Source of the DNA: an uncultured Longilinea sp.
GTDB taxonomy: Bacteria > Chloroflexota > Anaerolineae > Anaerolineales > Anaerolineaceae
Reading direction: 5' to 3'
Assembly (NCBI GenBank): GCA_937863945.1
Contig: CALMIB010000467.1
Coordinates: 1 to 13,930, forward strand
Length of the DNA: 13,930 nucleotides
The notes below the pieces were generated by a model. It searched no databases, had not been told where the DNA came from, and saw only the letters and a program-made list of their open reading frames with translations. Shown in pieces: positions 6,239-12,722 of this stretch. How positions within the stretch are numbered: the first letter of the stretch is position 1; each line of letters begins with the position of its first letter. A program made the translations under genes and the position numbers.

Positions 6239-7849
6239 TTAACCCCAGTAAGCCATCGCCATGACGATCAACCCGGCCATGGCTGCCAGCGCCAGCGAAT
6301 GGAAAAAGACGTAGCGCAGGATCTCGCCTTCGCGCCCGGTTATGCCGGTAGCCGCGCCGGCCACCACCAGGCTCTGCGCGTTGATCATCTTGCCCATCAC
6401 GCCGCCCGAGGTGTTGGCGGCGGCCATCACTTCCGGCTGCAGGCCGAGCTGTTCGGCGGTGATGCGCTGCAGGCTGCCAAACAGCACGTTGGACGAGGTG
6501 TCCGAGCCGGTGATGACCACGCCCAGCCAGCCCAGCAGCGTGCCGAAGAAGGGATACAATGCGCCGGTGCGGGCAAAGGTCAGCCCCAGCGTGCCGTCCA
6601 TGCCGGCGTAACGGATGACAAAGCCCATTGCCAGCATGGCGCACAGCGTGAGCAGCGTGAAGCGCACCTGCTTGAAGGTCGCGGCGGCCTGGGTAAACAA
6701 CTCACGCGGGCTGAACTTGAGCCAGGCCGCGGTGATGAGCGCCGCCAGCAGGATGGCCGTGCCCGAGGCCGACAGCCAGGCAAAATCAAAGACCGCGTTT
6801 TGCGGCTGGGGCTGCGCCGTCACCGGCGGCATGCGCTCGGCCAGCAGGTGCAGCCCGGCGATGGGAATGCGCACCAATGAAATCGAATCCAGCGCGCTGC
6901 GCACCTGCGGCAGGCCCCACACAAACACCAGCACGCTCAAAATCAGCCAGGGCGCCCAGCCACGCAATGCTTCGCCGGGCTGCAGGGGGGCGTCGGCTTC
7001 CGCCGGGCGGGCCTCGCCTTCAAAGCGCCACGCATGGCGCGGTTTCCAGACGCGCAGGAACAGCGTCAGCGCAGCCAGTGACACCAGCGCAGAAAGGATG
7101 TTGACCAGCCAGGGTCCGTGCAGCCGGGCGATGGCATACTGTGTTACCGCATAGCTGCCTCCCGCCACCAGCAGGGCCGGGGCCACCTGCCAGGCCGATT
7201 TCAACCCGGAGAAGACCGCCACCAGCCAGAACGGCAAAATCAGGTCAAAGAGGGTCAGTTGCAGCGCCACCGTGGAAGTCAGCAGGTGCAAATCCAGACC
7301 GGTGACCGATTGCAGCGCCACCAGCGGCGTGCCCAGGCTGGCAAAGGGCACCGGGGCTGTGTTGGCCAGCAGCGCCAGCCCGGCCGCGGGCAGCGCGGGG
7401 AAGCCCAACCCGATCAGGATCGAAGCGGTCACCACCACGGGCGTGCCGAAACCGGCCGCGCCTTCCAGGAACGAGCCGAAGCAAAACGCCACCAGGATGA
7501 GTTGCAGGCGCGGATCGGGGGTGATGCGCATCAGGCTGCGGCGCAGGCCGGTGAAGAGGCCGCGCGCGTCGCTCAGGCGGTAGAGAAGGATCGTCGTGAA
7601 AATGATCCAGCCGATTGGCAGCAGGCCGTAAGCCGCGCCGTACAGGCTGCTGCTCAACGCCATGCCGGCGGGCATGCGATAAACCGCCAGCGCCACCAAC
7701 AGCGCGCACCCCAGCCCGGCCAGCGCGGCCCAATGTGCGCGCAGCCGCAGCAGTCCCAGGCAGCCCAGCAGCACCACCGCGGGCAACAGCGCCGCCGCGG
7801 TGGATAGCCAGGTAGAATTCAGGGGATCGTAGATCTGCTGCCAGGGCAT
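6239..7849 (-). CDS. L-lactate permease family transporter (LctP/LldP type)
   Basis: This 536-residue inner-membrane carrier has more than ten hydrophobic helices and belongs to the lactate permease family, whose known members import lactate or glycolate with protons. The family core is clear: F-G-S-F-L-E-G-A-A-G-F-G-T-P-V near residue 130, L-A-N-T-A-P-V-P-F-A-S-L-G-T-P about 50 residues later, and G-S-D-T-S-S-N-V-L-F-G-S-L-Q and A-A-N-T-S-G-G-V-M-G-K-M near the C-terminus. The length is close to E. coli LldP (about 550). The ATG at 7849 is preferred over the GTG at 7855: there is no Shine-Dalgarno for either, but TATACT at 7862-7857 lies exactly 7 bases before the ATG, as in leaderless transcripts. 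No lactate dehydrogenase gene is nearby, so the substrate is inferred from family only. Confidence 0.92.
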   Translation of the reverse strand: MPWQQIYDPLNSTWLSTAAALLPAVVLLGCLGLLRLRAHWAALAGLGCALLVALAVYRMPAGMALSSSLYGAAYGLLPIGWIIFTTILLYRLSDARGLFTGLRRSLMRITPDPRLQLILVAFCFGSFLEGAAGFGTPVVVTASILIGLGFPALPAAGLALLANTAPVPFASLGTPLVALQSVTGLDLHLLTSTVALQLTLFDLILPFWLVAVFSGLKSAWQVAPALLVAGGSYAVTQYAIARLHGPWLVNILSALVSLAALTLFLRVWKPRHAWRFEGEARPAEADAPLQPGEALRGWAPWLILSVLVFVWGLPQVRSALDSISLVRIPIAGLHLLAERMPPVTAQPQPQNAVFDFAWLSASGTAILLAALITAAWLKFSPRELFTQAAATFKQVRFTLLTLCAMLAMGFVIRYAGMDGTLGLTFARTGALYPFFGTLLGWLGVVITGSDTSSNVLFGSLQRITAEQLGLQPEVMAAANTSGGVMGKMINAQSLVVAGAATGITGREGEILRYVFFHSLALAAMAGLIVMAMAYWG

Positions 7850-7856
7850 GGGCACA

Positions 7857-7862
7857 AGTATA
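7857..7862 (-). promoter_or_regulatory. Candidate leaderless -10 box of the permease gene
   Basis: On the minus strand TATACT is followed by the 7 bases TGTGCCC and then ATG. Transcription would begin at or within a base of the start codon. No -35 hexamer is visible, and the upstream gene's terminator lies only 14 bases away, so the permease needs its own promoter here. Confidence 0.45.
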
Positions 7863-7875
7863 AGAGCATTTGGCT

Positions 7876-7910
7876 AAAACAGGGGATGCCAGTTTTTCCG
7901 GCATCCCCTG
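7876..7910 (-). terminator. Intrinsic terminator of the helix-hairpin-helix gene
   Basis: On the minus strand CAGGGGATGCC (7910-7900) pairs perfectly with GGCATCCCCTG (7890-7880) over 11 bp around a 9-base loop, followed by TTTT (7879-7876). It lies 27 bases after the stop codon of the gene at 7938-8453. Confidence 0.88.
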
Positions 7911-7937
7911 AGTGTTTCCTGACAAGAGCGGGTACTA

Positions 7938-8453
7938 TCAGACCTTGCGCCCGCCTTTGAGCGTCTCCTGGAACAATTGCAAGCGCTGCATTTCACCTCG
8001 GGCCGCCATGCCGGCCTGCTCCGGCCAGGATGAAGCATCCGCCAGGCGAATCCCGTTGGCGGTGAGGATGGCCATGATCTGCTGCGGTTCCAGCGCGGCC
8101 AGTTGTGCGAAGGTGTTCACCCCGGCAGCTTGCAAAATGGAATTGATTTTGGGCCCGATGCCCTCGATGATGGTCAGGTCATCCGGCGGCAGCGTGGCCG
8201 AAACGGCCTCGGCAGCCGGTTGTTCCAGCACCGCCGCTTCGGCGGCGCGCGTGAGAGCTTCGGCTTCGTGCGCGGGCGGCGGGGTTTCCTCCACCGGCCG
8301 CGAGCGGAACACCAGCCAGAAAAGCAGGAAGATGACCAGGATGATGATCAGCCAGCCCCACCAGGGCAGGCCTGGCGCGGTTGCGTCCTGTTGCGCGCAG
8401 CCCGAAAGCGCCAACGCCAGCGGCGCCGCGGAAATCCAGTTTTTGCCTCTCAT
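7938..8453 (-). CDS. Membrane-anchored helix-hairpin-helix domain protein
   Basis: This 171-residue protein has two parts. The N-terminus carries a lipobox-like L-S-G-C19 after a short hydrophobic stretch, then a second hydrophobic helix (about 31-50, LPWWGWLIIILVIFLLFWLV). After a Pro/Ala/Glu-rich linker, the C-terminal half is a helix-hairpin-helix domain: D-D-L-T-I-I-E-G-I-G-P-K-I-N followed by A-A-G-V-N-T-F-A-Q-L-A-A and W-P-E-Q-A-G-M-A-A-R-G-E. Such domains (DUF4332-like or HHH_5-like) resemble DNA-binding repeats and are often fused to other proteins, with no established role in this form. The ATG at 8453 has a strong GGGAGG 6 bases upstream. It has its own promoter (8524-8552) and terminator (7876). 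Whether the first or second hydrophobic stretch anchors it is open. Confidence 0.87.
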   Translation of the reverse strand: MRGKNWISAAPLALALSGCAQQDATAPGLPWWGWLIIILVIFLLFWLVFRSRPVEETPPPAHEAEALTRAAEAAVLEQPAAEAVSATLPPDDLTIIEGIGPKINSILQAAGVNTFAQLAALEPQQIMAILTANGIRLADASSWPEQAGMAARGEMQRLQLFQETLKGGRKV

Positions 8454-8523
8454 GCCGACCTCCCATCCAAAATTTCGTTGCCAGGCATTGTTCCCCGGCG
8501 CGGCAATGCCGCACTTTGAATTA

Positions 8524-8552
8524 ATTATAGGGAATCGGTGCTGAAATGCAAA
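8524..8552 (-). promoter_or_regulatory. Promoter of the helix-hairpin-helix gene
   Basis: On the minus strand TTTGCA (8552-8547) and a perfect TATAAT (8529-8524) are 17 bases apart. The leader to the ATG at 8453 would be about 65 bases. Confidence 0.6.
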
Positions 8553-8580
8553 TTGTTGACCGCGCGGGAATCGCCCGCGC

Positions 8581-9018
8581 TCAGCGTGAAATCAGGTAGC
8601 CGCCGCCCAGCAACAGCAGCAGCCCCGCTGCGCGGCTGAAGGTGATGGGGTTGACGGGCACGCCCAGCCAGCCAAAATGATCGATCAGCACGCCGGTGCC
8701 CAGTTGCCCGGTAATGATCAGCGTGACCATCATGGTGCTACCAAGGCGCGGCAGGGTGACGTTAATGGTCTGGTAAAGGATCAGACCGAAGATGCCCGCG
8801 ATGAGCATGTACCAGGGCAGGCTCTTCCAGGCCTGGATGTTTTCGCCGTGCCGGAAGGCCAGCAGCAGCGCCGAGAAGATCGCGCCGCCGACGTGGATGA
8901 TCAGGCTGCTGGCCGTGCCGCCAATGCGCTGACCCATGGCGCCGGCGATGGGTCCCTGGAAGCCAACTGCCACGCCGCCCACCAGACCGATCAGGATTGC
9001 CATTATCGTTTGCAGCAT
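8581..9018 (-). CDS. YdcZ/DUF606-type DMT-superfamily membrane protein
   Basis: This 145-residue protein has about five hydrophobic helices and matches the small DMT-family proteins of the YdcZ (DUF606) group in size and pattern: M-A-I-L-I-G-L-V-G-G-V-A-V-G-F-Q-G-P-I at the N-terminus, W-Y-M-L-I-A-G-I-F-G-L-I in the middle, and the ending G-L-L-L-L-L-G-G-G-Y-L-I-S-R. Members sit in the inner membrane, and most have no known substrate. The ATG at 9018 is chosen over a longer frame opening at 9108 because GGAGG lies 7 bases before it and the family starts there. A promoter candidate lies at 9112-9140, inside the end of the upstream gene. Confidence 0.88.
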   Translation of the reverse strand: MLQTIMAILIGLVGGVAVGFQGPIAGAMGQRIGGTASSLIIHVGGAIFSALLLAFRHGENIQAWKSLPWYMLIAGIFGLILYQTINVTLPRLGSTMMVTLIITGQLGTGVLIDHFGWLGVPVNPITFSRAAGLLLLLGGGYLISR

Positions 9019-9111
9019 ACCCGCCTCCGTGAAGATGAATGACAGGGATGCACCGTCCAGAATAAAATCAGGTCTGGCAGCCGCGCCTATCCCCGTGGAA
9101 AGGACCATTCT

Positions 9112-9140
9112 ACGATACGTTACAATAGGACGCTTCTCAA
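9112..9140 (-). promoter_or_regulatory. Promoter candidate for the YdcZ-type gene
   Basis: On the minus strand TTGAGA (9140-9135) and TATCGT (9117-9112) are separated by 17 bases. The -35 box and most of the spacer overlap the last codons of the upstream gene, which ends at 9120. The leader would be about 85-90 bases, which leaves room for other elements, but I see none. Confidence 0.4.
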
Positions 9141-9812
9141 CACCGCGGTGAAAATGGTTGCGCTTTCAGCGGGGAGCATTTGCGTCAGGGCTTCGTCCAA
9201 CGCCTGCAGGGCGCCGGAAAGCCCGAATTCCATCGGGATTGGCCGCACGCTTTGCGTGTACTGCGCGAACAGCTCTGGGCGGTCAAGCGCCGCGGCGTCT
9301 TCCAGGTAGCTGAGGTGGTAGCGCACATCGCGGCGGGTCGATCCGCGTTCGTCCTCCAGCGGGCTGATTTGCCCGGCGACGCGCTCGATGATTGCATCCC
9401 GCTGCGCGCTGAGAGCCTTGCAGGCGGGCAGGTCATACTCCAGCCCGCGGTGCGCGGCGGCAAAGTGTGGTTCGGCCAGCGGGAAGGCTTCACTCAGCAC
9501 CAACCCCACCTGGCGGGCAGTGCAGGCGATACACTCGTGCACATGGCGCGTGCAGGCGCCGCGCTGCACCATCACCAGGCGGTACCTGACCCAGTAATCG
9601 GGATAGCTGGCGCGCGAATCCGAACGCAGCGCCATGATTAAAGAATTGAGGTGGTACTGGATGTCGATACGGGCGTACTCGCGTCCGTATTCGTCAAAGC
9701 GGTTTTTCCAGAACGGATTTGTGTAAAGGTCTGCAAGGATGGCGTCCGTCAACAGAGGACGCGCCGATTCAAGAATTTCACAGGCCGAATCAACCAGTGA
9801 AGCAGGCAGCAA
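9120..9812 (-). CDS. Unknown helical protein with internal duplication and Cys/His cluster, TTG start
   Basis: I do not recognise a named family. The 230-residue protein looks all-helical and carries two related segments: E-Y-G-R-E-Y-A-R-I-D50-I-Q-Y-H-L-N-S-L, and E-R-G-S-T-R-R-D162-V-R-Y-H-L-S-Y-L followed by P-E-L-F-A-Q-Y. From memory, this D-x-x-Y-H-L pattern occurs in helical regions of bacterial sensor-type proteins. Between the copies is C87-T-R-H-V-H-E-C94-I-A-C97, a compact Cys/His cluster that could bind metal. No ATG precedes residue 60. AAGGAG (9824-9819) touches a TTG at 9818 but lies 6 bases before the TTG at 9812, so 9812 is preferred. The gene has its own promoter at 9857-9884. 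Function unknown. Confidence 0.78.
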   Translation of the reverse strand: MLPASLVDSACEILESARPLLTDAILADLYTNPFWKNRFDEYGREYARIDIQYHLNSLIMALRSDSRASYPDYWVRYRLVMVQRGACTRHVHECIACTARQVGLVLSEAFPLAEPHFAAAHRGLEYDLPACKALSAQRDAIIERVAGQISPLEDERGSTRRDVRYHLSYLEDAAALDRPELFAQYTQSVRPIPMEFGLSGALQALDEALTQMLPAESATIFTAVLRSVLL

Positions 9813-9856
9813 GGGCAACTCCTTAATTGTTCAGAAAACAGCGCAAGAATAGGAAT

Positions 9857-9884
9857 ATTGTATCGTTTTTGGGCCGCCTGTCCA
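9857..9884 (-). promoter_or_regulatory. Promoter of the duplicated-helix gene
   Basis: On the minus strand TGGACA (9884-9879) and TACAAT (9862-9857) are 16 bases apart, each five of six to consensus. The start point would be near 9850, giving a leader of about 38 bases with AAGGAG at its end. The promoter begins right after the T-run of the upstream terminator. Confidence 0.62.
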
Positions 9885-9885
9885 T

Positions 9886-9923
9886 AAAAAAACAGGGGGA
9901 AATTGCCTTCCGGCCAAAGCCCC
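9886..9923 (-). terminator. Probable terminator of the GNAT gene
   Basis: On the minus strand GGGGCTTTGGCC (9923-9912), a GGAA loop and GGCAATTTCCCC (9907-9896) form an imperfect hairpin with an internal loop. CTG and seven T (9892-9886) follow. It lies 30 bases after the acetyltransferase stop codon. Confidence 0.65.
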
Positions 9924-9952
9924 ACATTCCCGGAGAACGGAACGAATAGCGG

Positions 9953-10504
9953 TCAGTTGGATGGGTGCTGAAAACCCAATTGCTCGAATTTGCGGATGGC
10001 GGCATGGTCGCCGGCATGGCAGGACAGCCACAGGCTGGTAAAGCCATGTTCAACCAGCGTGTGCTGCGATTTTTCCAGTACGGTCGTTGCCAGCCCGTGC
10101 CTCTGCCAGCCGGTATCGGTAATCAGATCAACCAGCTTCGGCGCGCTTTCATCGCGCGGCATTGCGATCAGGCAAGCCGAAACAACGCGCCCGTCAAGAA
10201 AGCACATCCACGAGCAGTCCAGCAGTGGCCGGACTTCGCCGGAGGAGAAATAGCCATGCAATCTCATCCGCAGCGCGGGCAGGGCGTCATAGCCCAGGCT
10301 GTAAGCCCTGCGCATGAGGTCGGCCAATGCATGCAAATCGCCGCTATTGGGGTGCAGCAGGTATGCGCCTGGCACCGGCAGCGCCAGCGGCGCGGGAACA
10401 ACGCGCTCCAGCTTCTTCTGTAAAACCAACGGTCCTGCCTCAACCAGGGCAGGATTGGCGATTTGTAATTTGATGTTCCAGCGATGATCAAAGGCGGTCG
10501 TCAT
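9953..10504 (-). CDS. GNAT-family N-acetyltransferase
   Basis: This 183-residue cytoplasmic enzyme is predicted to move an acetyl group from acetyl-CoA to an amine of unknown identity. The acetyl-CoA-binding motif A is I-T-D-T-G-W-Q-R-H-G-L-A, matching Q/R-x-x-G-x-G/A, and motif B is H-A-A-I-R-K-F-E-Q-L-G-F, both in the expected C-terminal positions. The first 55 residues form an extension before the GNAT fold, with A-Y-L-L-H-P leading into the first strand. The stop codon at 9953 follows G-F-Q-H-P-S-N, so the fold is slightly short at the end. The ATG at 10504 has only a weak purine-rich stretch upstream. It is probably its own transcription unit. The substrate cannot be inferred. Confidence 0.88.
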   Translation of the reverse strand: MTTAFDHRWNIKLQIANPALVEAGPLVLQKKLERVVPAPLALPVPGAYLLHPNSGDLHALADLMRRAYSLGYDALPALRMRLHGYFSSGEVRPLLDCSWMCFLDGRVVSACLIAMPRDESAPKLVDLITDTGWQRHGLATTVLEKSQHTLVEHGFTSLWLSCHAGDHAAIRKFEQLGFQHPSN

Positions 10505-10614
10505 GGCTCTGCCTGGACTGCAACAGGGACGGCCCCCTCCGCCCTTCTTGATTTACCTGCAAGCTCTACCGGTGTTTAAACAAAAATTATGCTTTCATAC
10601 TGCTTACATGATAT

Positions 10615-10631
10615 GAAACGATTAACGTTTC
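10615..10631. repeat. Perfect 6-bp inverted repeat GAAACG-ATTAA-CGTTTC
   Basis: This lies 29 bases after the ACT gene. Its right part, with one flanking base, CGATTAACGTTTCG (10619-10632), recurs exactly on the far side of the same gene at 11115-11128. No T-run follows on the minus strand, so it is a poor terminator and may be a protein-binding site. Confidence 0.6.
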
Positions 10632-10659
10632 GCAAAGAGTCGCAAAATTTGATAATGAA

Positions 10660-11052
10660 TCACTCCTGCAATGCTTTCAGCGCGTGCCCCGCGCCCTTCA
10701 GAGCAGTGCGCGCCCGAGACAGGGCTGTTTCCTTGACCAGGATGAAATCGGTATCGAACGTTGACAGCGCGAAGATGCTCACCCCGGCTTCCCCCAGCGG
10801 CGCCAGCACCGCCAGCAGCACGCCAACCTGGTCAAACGCGAACGGGCCCTCCAGGCGCAGCACGCGCCAGCCCGGTTCGCAGCGCGCGCCGGCGGGGGCC
10901 TGCGCCTCGGCGCAGACGATGGATAGCTCAACTGCCGTGCGCGTGACCGAGAAAAATGCGCCCGACAGAGCCGGCACGGCGGCGTTGGGCGCCAGGCGGC
11001 AAACGCTGTAGCGCCCGGGCAGCAGGCTGATTTGCAGCGGGATGGGACTCAT
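10660..11052 (-). CDS. ACT-domain protein of the COG3603 type
   Basis: This 130-residue small cytoplasmic protein is made of ACT-like folds, which bind amino acids or other small ligands. It reads L-L-P-G-R-Y-S-V-C-R-L, then S-V-T-R-T-A-V-E-L-S-I-V-C, W-R-V-L-R-L-E-G-P-F, and a C-terminal aspartokinase-like ACT strand-helix-strand, G-V-L-L-A-V-L-A-P-L-G-E-A-G-V-S-I-F-A-L followed by S-T-F-D-T-D-F-I-L-V-K. This order is that of the COG3603 family of stand-alone ACT proteins, whose ligand and role are not established. No catalytic domain is attached, so a regulatory or ligand-sensing role is inferred. The ATG at 11052 has a weak AGG upstream. A 14-base direct repeat flanks the gene on both sides (10619-10632 and 11115-11128). 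Confidence 0.9.
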   Translation of the reverse strand: MSPIPLQISLLPGRYSVCRLAPNAAVPALSGAFFSVTRTAVELSIVCAEAQAPAGARCEPGWRVLRLEGPFAFDQVGVLLAVLAPLGEAGVSIFALSTFDTDFILVKETALSRARTALKGAGHALKALQE

Positions 11053-11114
11053 GGCCTGATTCTACCCGCAAAATAGACAGATTTAAAAGGTAACTGCCAC
11101 TACCGTTTTGAGGG

Positions 11115-11128
11115 CGATTAACGTTTCG
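11115..11128. repeat. Second copy of the 14-base repeat CGATTAACGTTTCG
   Basis: Identical to 10619-10632 and in the same orientation, 63 bases upstream of the ACT gene start. The left arm of the dyad is only partly kept here (GGGCG instead of GAAACG). Confidence 0.6.
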
Positions 11129-11138
11129 ACCATCGCAA

Positions 11139-11193
11139 GGGCACGGCAAGGCTGTGCTTAACCGCGATTCTGTCCGGGACAGCCGTGCCCCTA
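11139..11193. repeat. GC-rich inverted repeat of dispersed-element type
   Basis: GGGCACGGC (11139-11147) and GCCGTGCCC (11182-11190) are perfect inverted arms around a 34-base centre, and the right arm is extended by CTACC. Read on the minus strand the right edge is GTAGGGGCACGGC. I recall such edges in small dispersed intergenic repeats of many bacteria. It sits between divergent genes and codes for nothing visible. Confidence 0.6.
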
Positions 11194-11271
11194 CCAGGAA
11201 CGGCATCCACGTCAAGTCGCTGACTGCGAAAAGCCAACCCTTACAGGGCAGGCCGCGAATCGCTTCCCCAG

Positions 11272-11280
11272 TGGTACAAT
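11272..11280 (+). promoter_or_regulatory. Extended -10 promoter of the HD-domain gene
   Basis: TGGTACAAT carries the extended TGn motif before a five-of-six -10 box (11275-11280). No -35 is needed for this class. The leader to the ATG at 11311 would be about 24 bases. Confidence 0.5.
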
Positions 11281-11310
11281 CGCTTATCCCACCCCCGAGG
11301 TTCTTCGCCC

Positions 11311-11964
11311 ATGCCCACCATCGAACAGGCCCGCGCCCTTTACCCGCAAAACGATGCCGTGCACGGCTTTGACCACGTCCTGCGCGTGTACCACCTGGCC
11401 GAAAAACTGGCCGTTGCCGCCGGCGCCGACCTGGAGATCGTGCGCGCCGCCGCGCTGCTGCACGACGTGGAAGGCAGCCACCCGGCCGGCGGCGGGCGGG
11501 GCAGCCACCATGAGGCCTCGGCCGAAGAGGCCGAGCGCATTTTGCAGGCTGAAGGCTGGGGTGCAGACCGAATCGAGCGCGTGCAGGAATGCATCCGCGC
11601 GCACCGCTTCCGCGGCAACCAGCGCCCCGCCAGCCTGGAGGCGCAGGTGCTGTTCGACGCCGACAAGCTCGACGTGCTGGGCGCCATCGGCGTGGCGCGC
11701 ACCATTGCCTACGCCGTGCAGGCCGGGCAGCCCACCTATGCCCCGCCCTCGCAGCGCTTCCTCGACACCGGCGAGAAGGAGCCCGGCGAGCCGCATTCGG
11801 CCTACCACGAGTACCTGTTCAAGCTGCGCCGCGTGCGCGACCGGCTGAACACGCCCGCCGCGCTGGCCCTGGCCGAAACCCGTCACGCCGACCTGGTGCG
11901 CTTCTTCGAGGCGCTGGCCGATGAGAATGAACTGCGCGACTGGCCGGAGGGGGGCAGCGCATAA
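11311..11964 (+). CDS. HD-domain phosphohydrolase
   Basis: This 217-residue cytoplasmic metal-dependent hydrolase shows the HD signature residues in order: H-G-F-D-H21 near the N-terminus, A-A-L-L-H51-D52 for the paired metal ligands, I-R-A-H for a further His, and F-D-A-D-K-L-D for the last Asp. The arrangement resembles stand-alone HD proteins such as YedJ, which act on phosphate esters or nucleotides of uncertain identity. A glycine-rich loop (G-G-G-R-G-S-H-H) follows the HD pair. Length is typical. The ATG at 11311 has only a distant GAGG (about 11 bases), and the family start fits. The response-regulator gene follows after 55 bases with its own -10 box. Substrate unknown. Confidence 0.9.
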   Translation: MPTIEQARALYPQNDAVHGFDHVLRVYHLAEKLAVAAGADLEIVRAAALLHDVEGSHPAGGGRGSHHEASAEEAERILQAEGWGADRIERVQECIRAHRFRGNQRPASLEAQVLFDADKLDVLGAIGVARTIAYAVQAGQPTYAPPSQRFLDTGEKEPGEPHSAYHEYLFKLRRVRDRLNTPAALALAETRHADLVRFFEALADENELRDWPEGGSA

Positions 11965-12006
11965 AACCGCAAGGCAAATGTAAACTCATTTTTTACGCGC
12001 CTGCAT

Positions 12007-12012
12007 TAAAAT
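12007..12012 (+). promoter_or_regulatory. Candidate leaderless -10 box of the response-regulator gene
   Basis: TAAAAT is followed by exactly 7 bases (CACGGTC) and then ATG at 12020. There is no Shine-Dalgarno before the ATG and no visible -35. This is the same spacing as before the permease gene. Confidence 0.45.
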
Positions 12013-12019
12013 CACGGTC

Positions 12020-12649
12020 ATGAACATTCCCTACGGACCCATCCTGGTGGTCGAAGATAACCCCAACGTGCGCGAGCTGCTCGAAGTGACCCTGCGCTTC
12101 AAGGGTTACCCGGTGATTTCGGCGCGCAACGGGCGCGAAGCGCTCTCGCGCGTCGAGGTCGAGCGCCCGGCGTTGATCATCACCGACATTCTCATGCCGC
12201 TCATGGACGGCTACAGCCTGGTGCACAACCTGCGCAAGAACCCGCGCACCAACCAGATTCCGGTCATTTTCATCTCCGCCACCTACCTGACCAGCGAGGA
12301 TAAGTCCTTCGCGCTCAACCTGGGCGCGGTACGCTTTATTGAAAAGCCCATTGACCCGGAGGATTTTCTGCTGACCGTGGCCGAAGTGCTCACCGGCGGC
12401 GCGGTCGAGCGCACCACGCCGATCAGCGACAACGATTTTTACCGCGGTTACCGCGAACGGCTCGAATCCAAGCTGCAGCACAAAACCACCCAGATCGCGC
12501 GCACCCAGCGCCTGTTGCAAACCCTGCCGCCCGAGCAAAAGCCGCCCTTCGAGGCACTGCTGGTGCAGGAGATGAGCGACCACAAGGAAATCCAGGAAGA
12601 ATTGGACGATTTACTGCGGCTGGTCGGCCGTCTCAATCCCGTGGATTGA
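12020..12649 (+). CDS. Response regulator: REC domain with helical C-terminal tail, no DNA-binding domain
   Basis: This 209-residue cytoplasmic signalling protein has a complete receiver domain at 7-123: acidic pair E12-D13, phosphoacceptor D56 in L-I-I-T-D-I-L-M-P, S86 in F-I-S-A, and K109 in I-E-K-P-I-D. All key residues are present, so phosphorylation by a histidine kinase is expected. The remaining 80 residues lack a helix-turn-helix, GGDEF, EAL or HD motif. They form charged helices (Y-R-G-Y-R-E-R-L-E-S-K-L-Q, then E-M-S-D-H-K-E-I-Q-E-E-L-D-D-L-L-R-L) likely to be coiled coils for dimerisation or partner binding. No kinase gene is in the window. The ATG lacks a Shine-Dalgarno and probably starts a leaderless transcript. 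Confidence 0.92.
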   Translation: MNIPYGPILVVEDNPNVRELLEVTLRFKGYPVISARNGREALSRVEVERPALIITDILMPLMDGYSLVHNLRKNPRTNQIPVIFISATYLTSEDKSFALNLGAVRFIEKPIDPEDFLLTVAEVLTGGAVERTTPISDNDFYRGYRERLESKLQHKTTQIARTQRLLQTLPPEQKPPFEALLVQEMSDHKEIQEELDDLLRLVGRLNPVD

Positions 12650-12673
12650 GTTTTTCAACCCTATCCCCAACTT

Positions 12674-12695
12674 CTGGCCGCGCTCGAGCGGCCAG
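12674..12695 (+). other. Perfect 8-bp hairpin between response regulator and phosphatase genes
   Basis: CTGGCCGC and GCGGCCAG pair perfectly around GCTCGA, with the last stem base directly before an ATG at 12696. There is no T-run, so it is a weak terminator at best. The stem would also hinder starting at 12696, which supports the later ATG at 12723. Confidence 0.5.
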
Positions 12696-12722
12696 ATGCT
12701 TAACCGGAAAGCTGTGCGCCGT

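Noticed and set aside
7118..7807. Plus-strand 229-codon frame opposite the permease
   Set aside because: Q/R/G-rich mirror frame with no motif, opposite a clear transporter.
8562..8580. GCGCGGG/CCCGCGC hairpin after the YdcZ-type gene as a terminator
   Set aside because: Strong stem but no T-run on the minus strand; termination not supported.
9019..9108. Longer start for the YdcZ-type protein
   Set aside because: The extra 30 residues are not hydrophobic family sequence; the ATG at 9018 has GGAGG.
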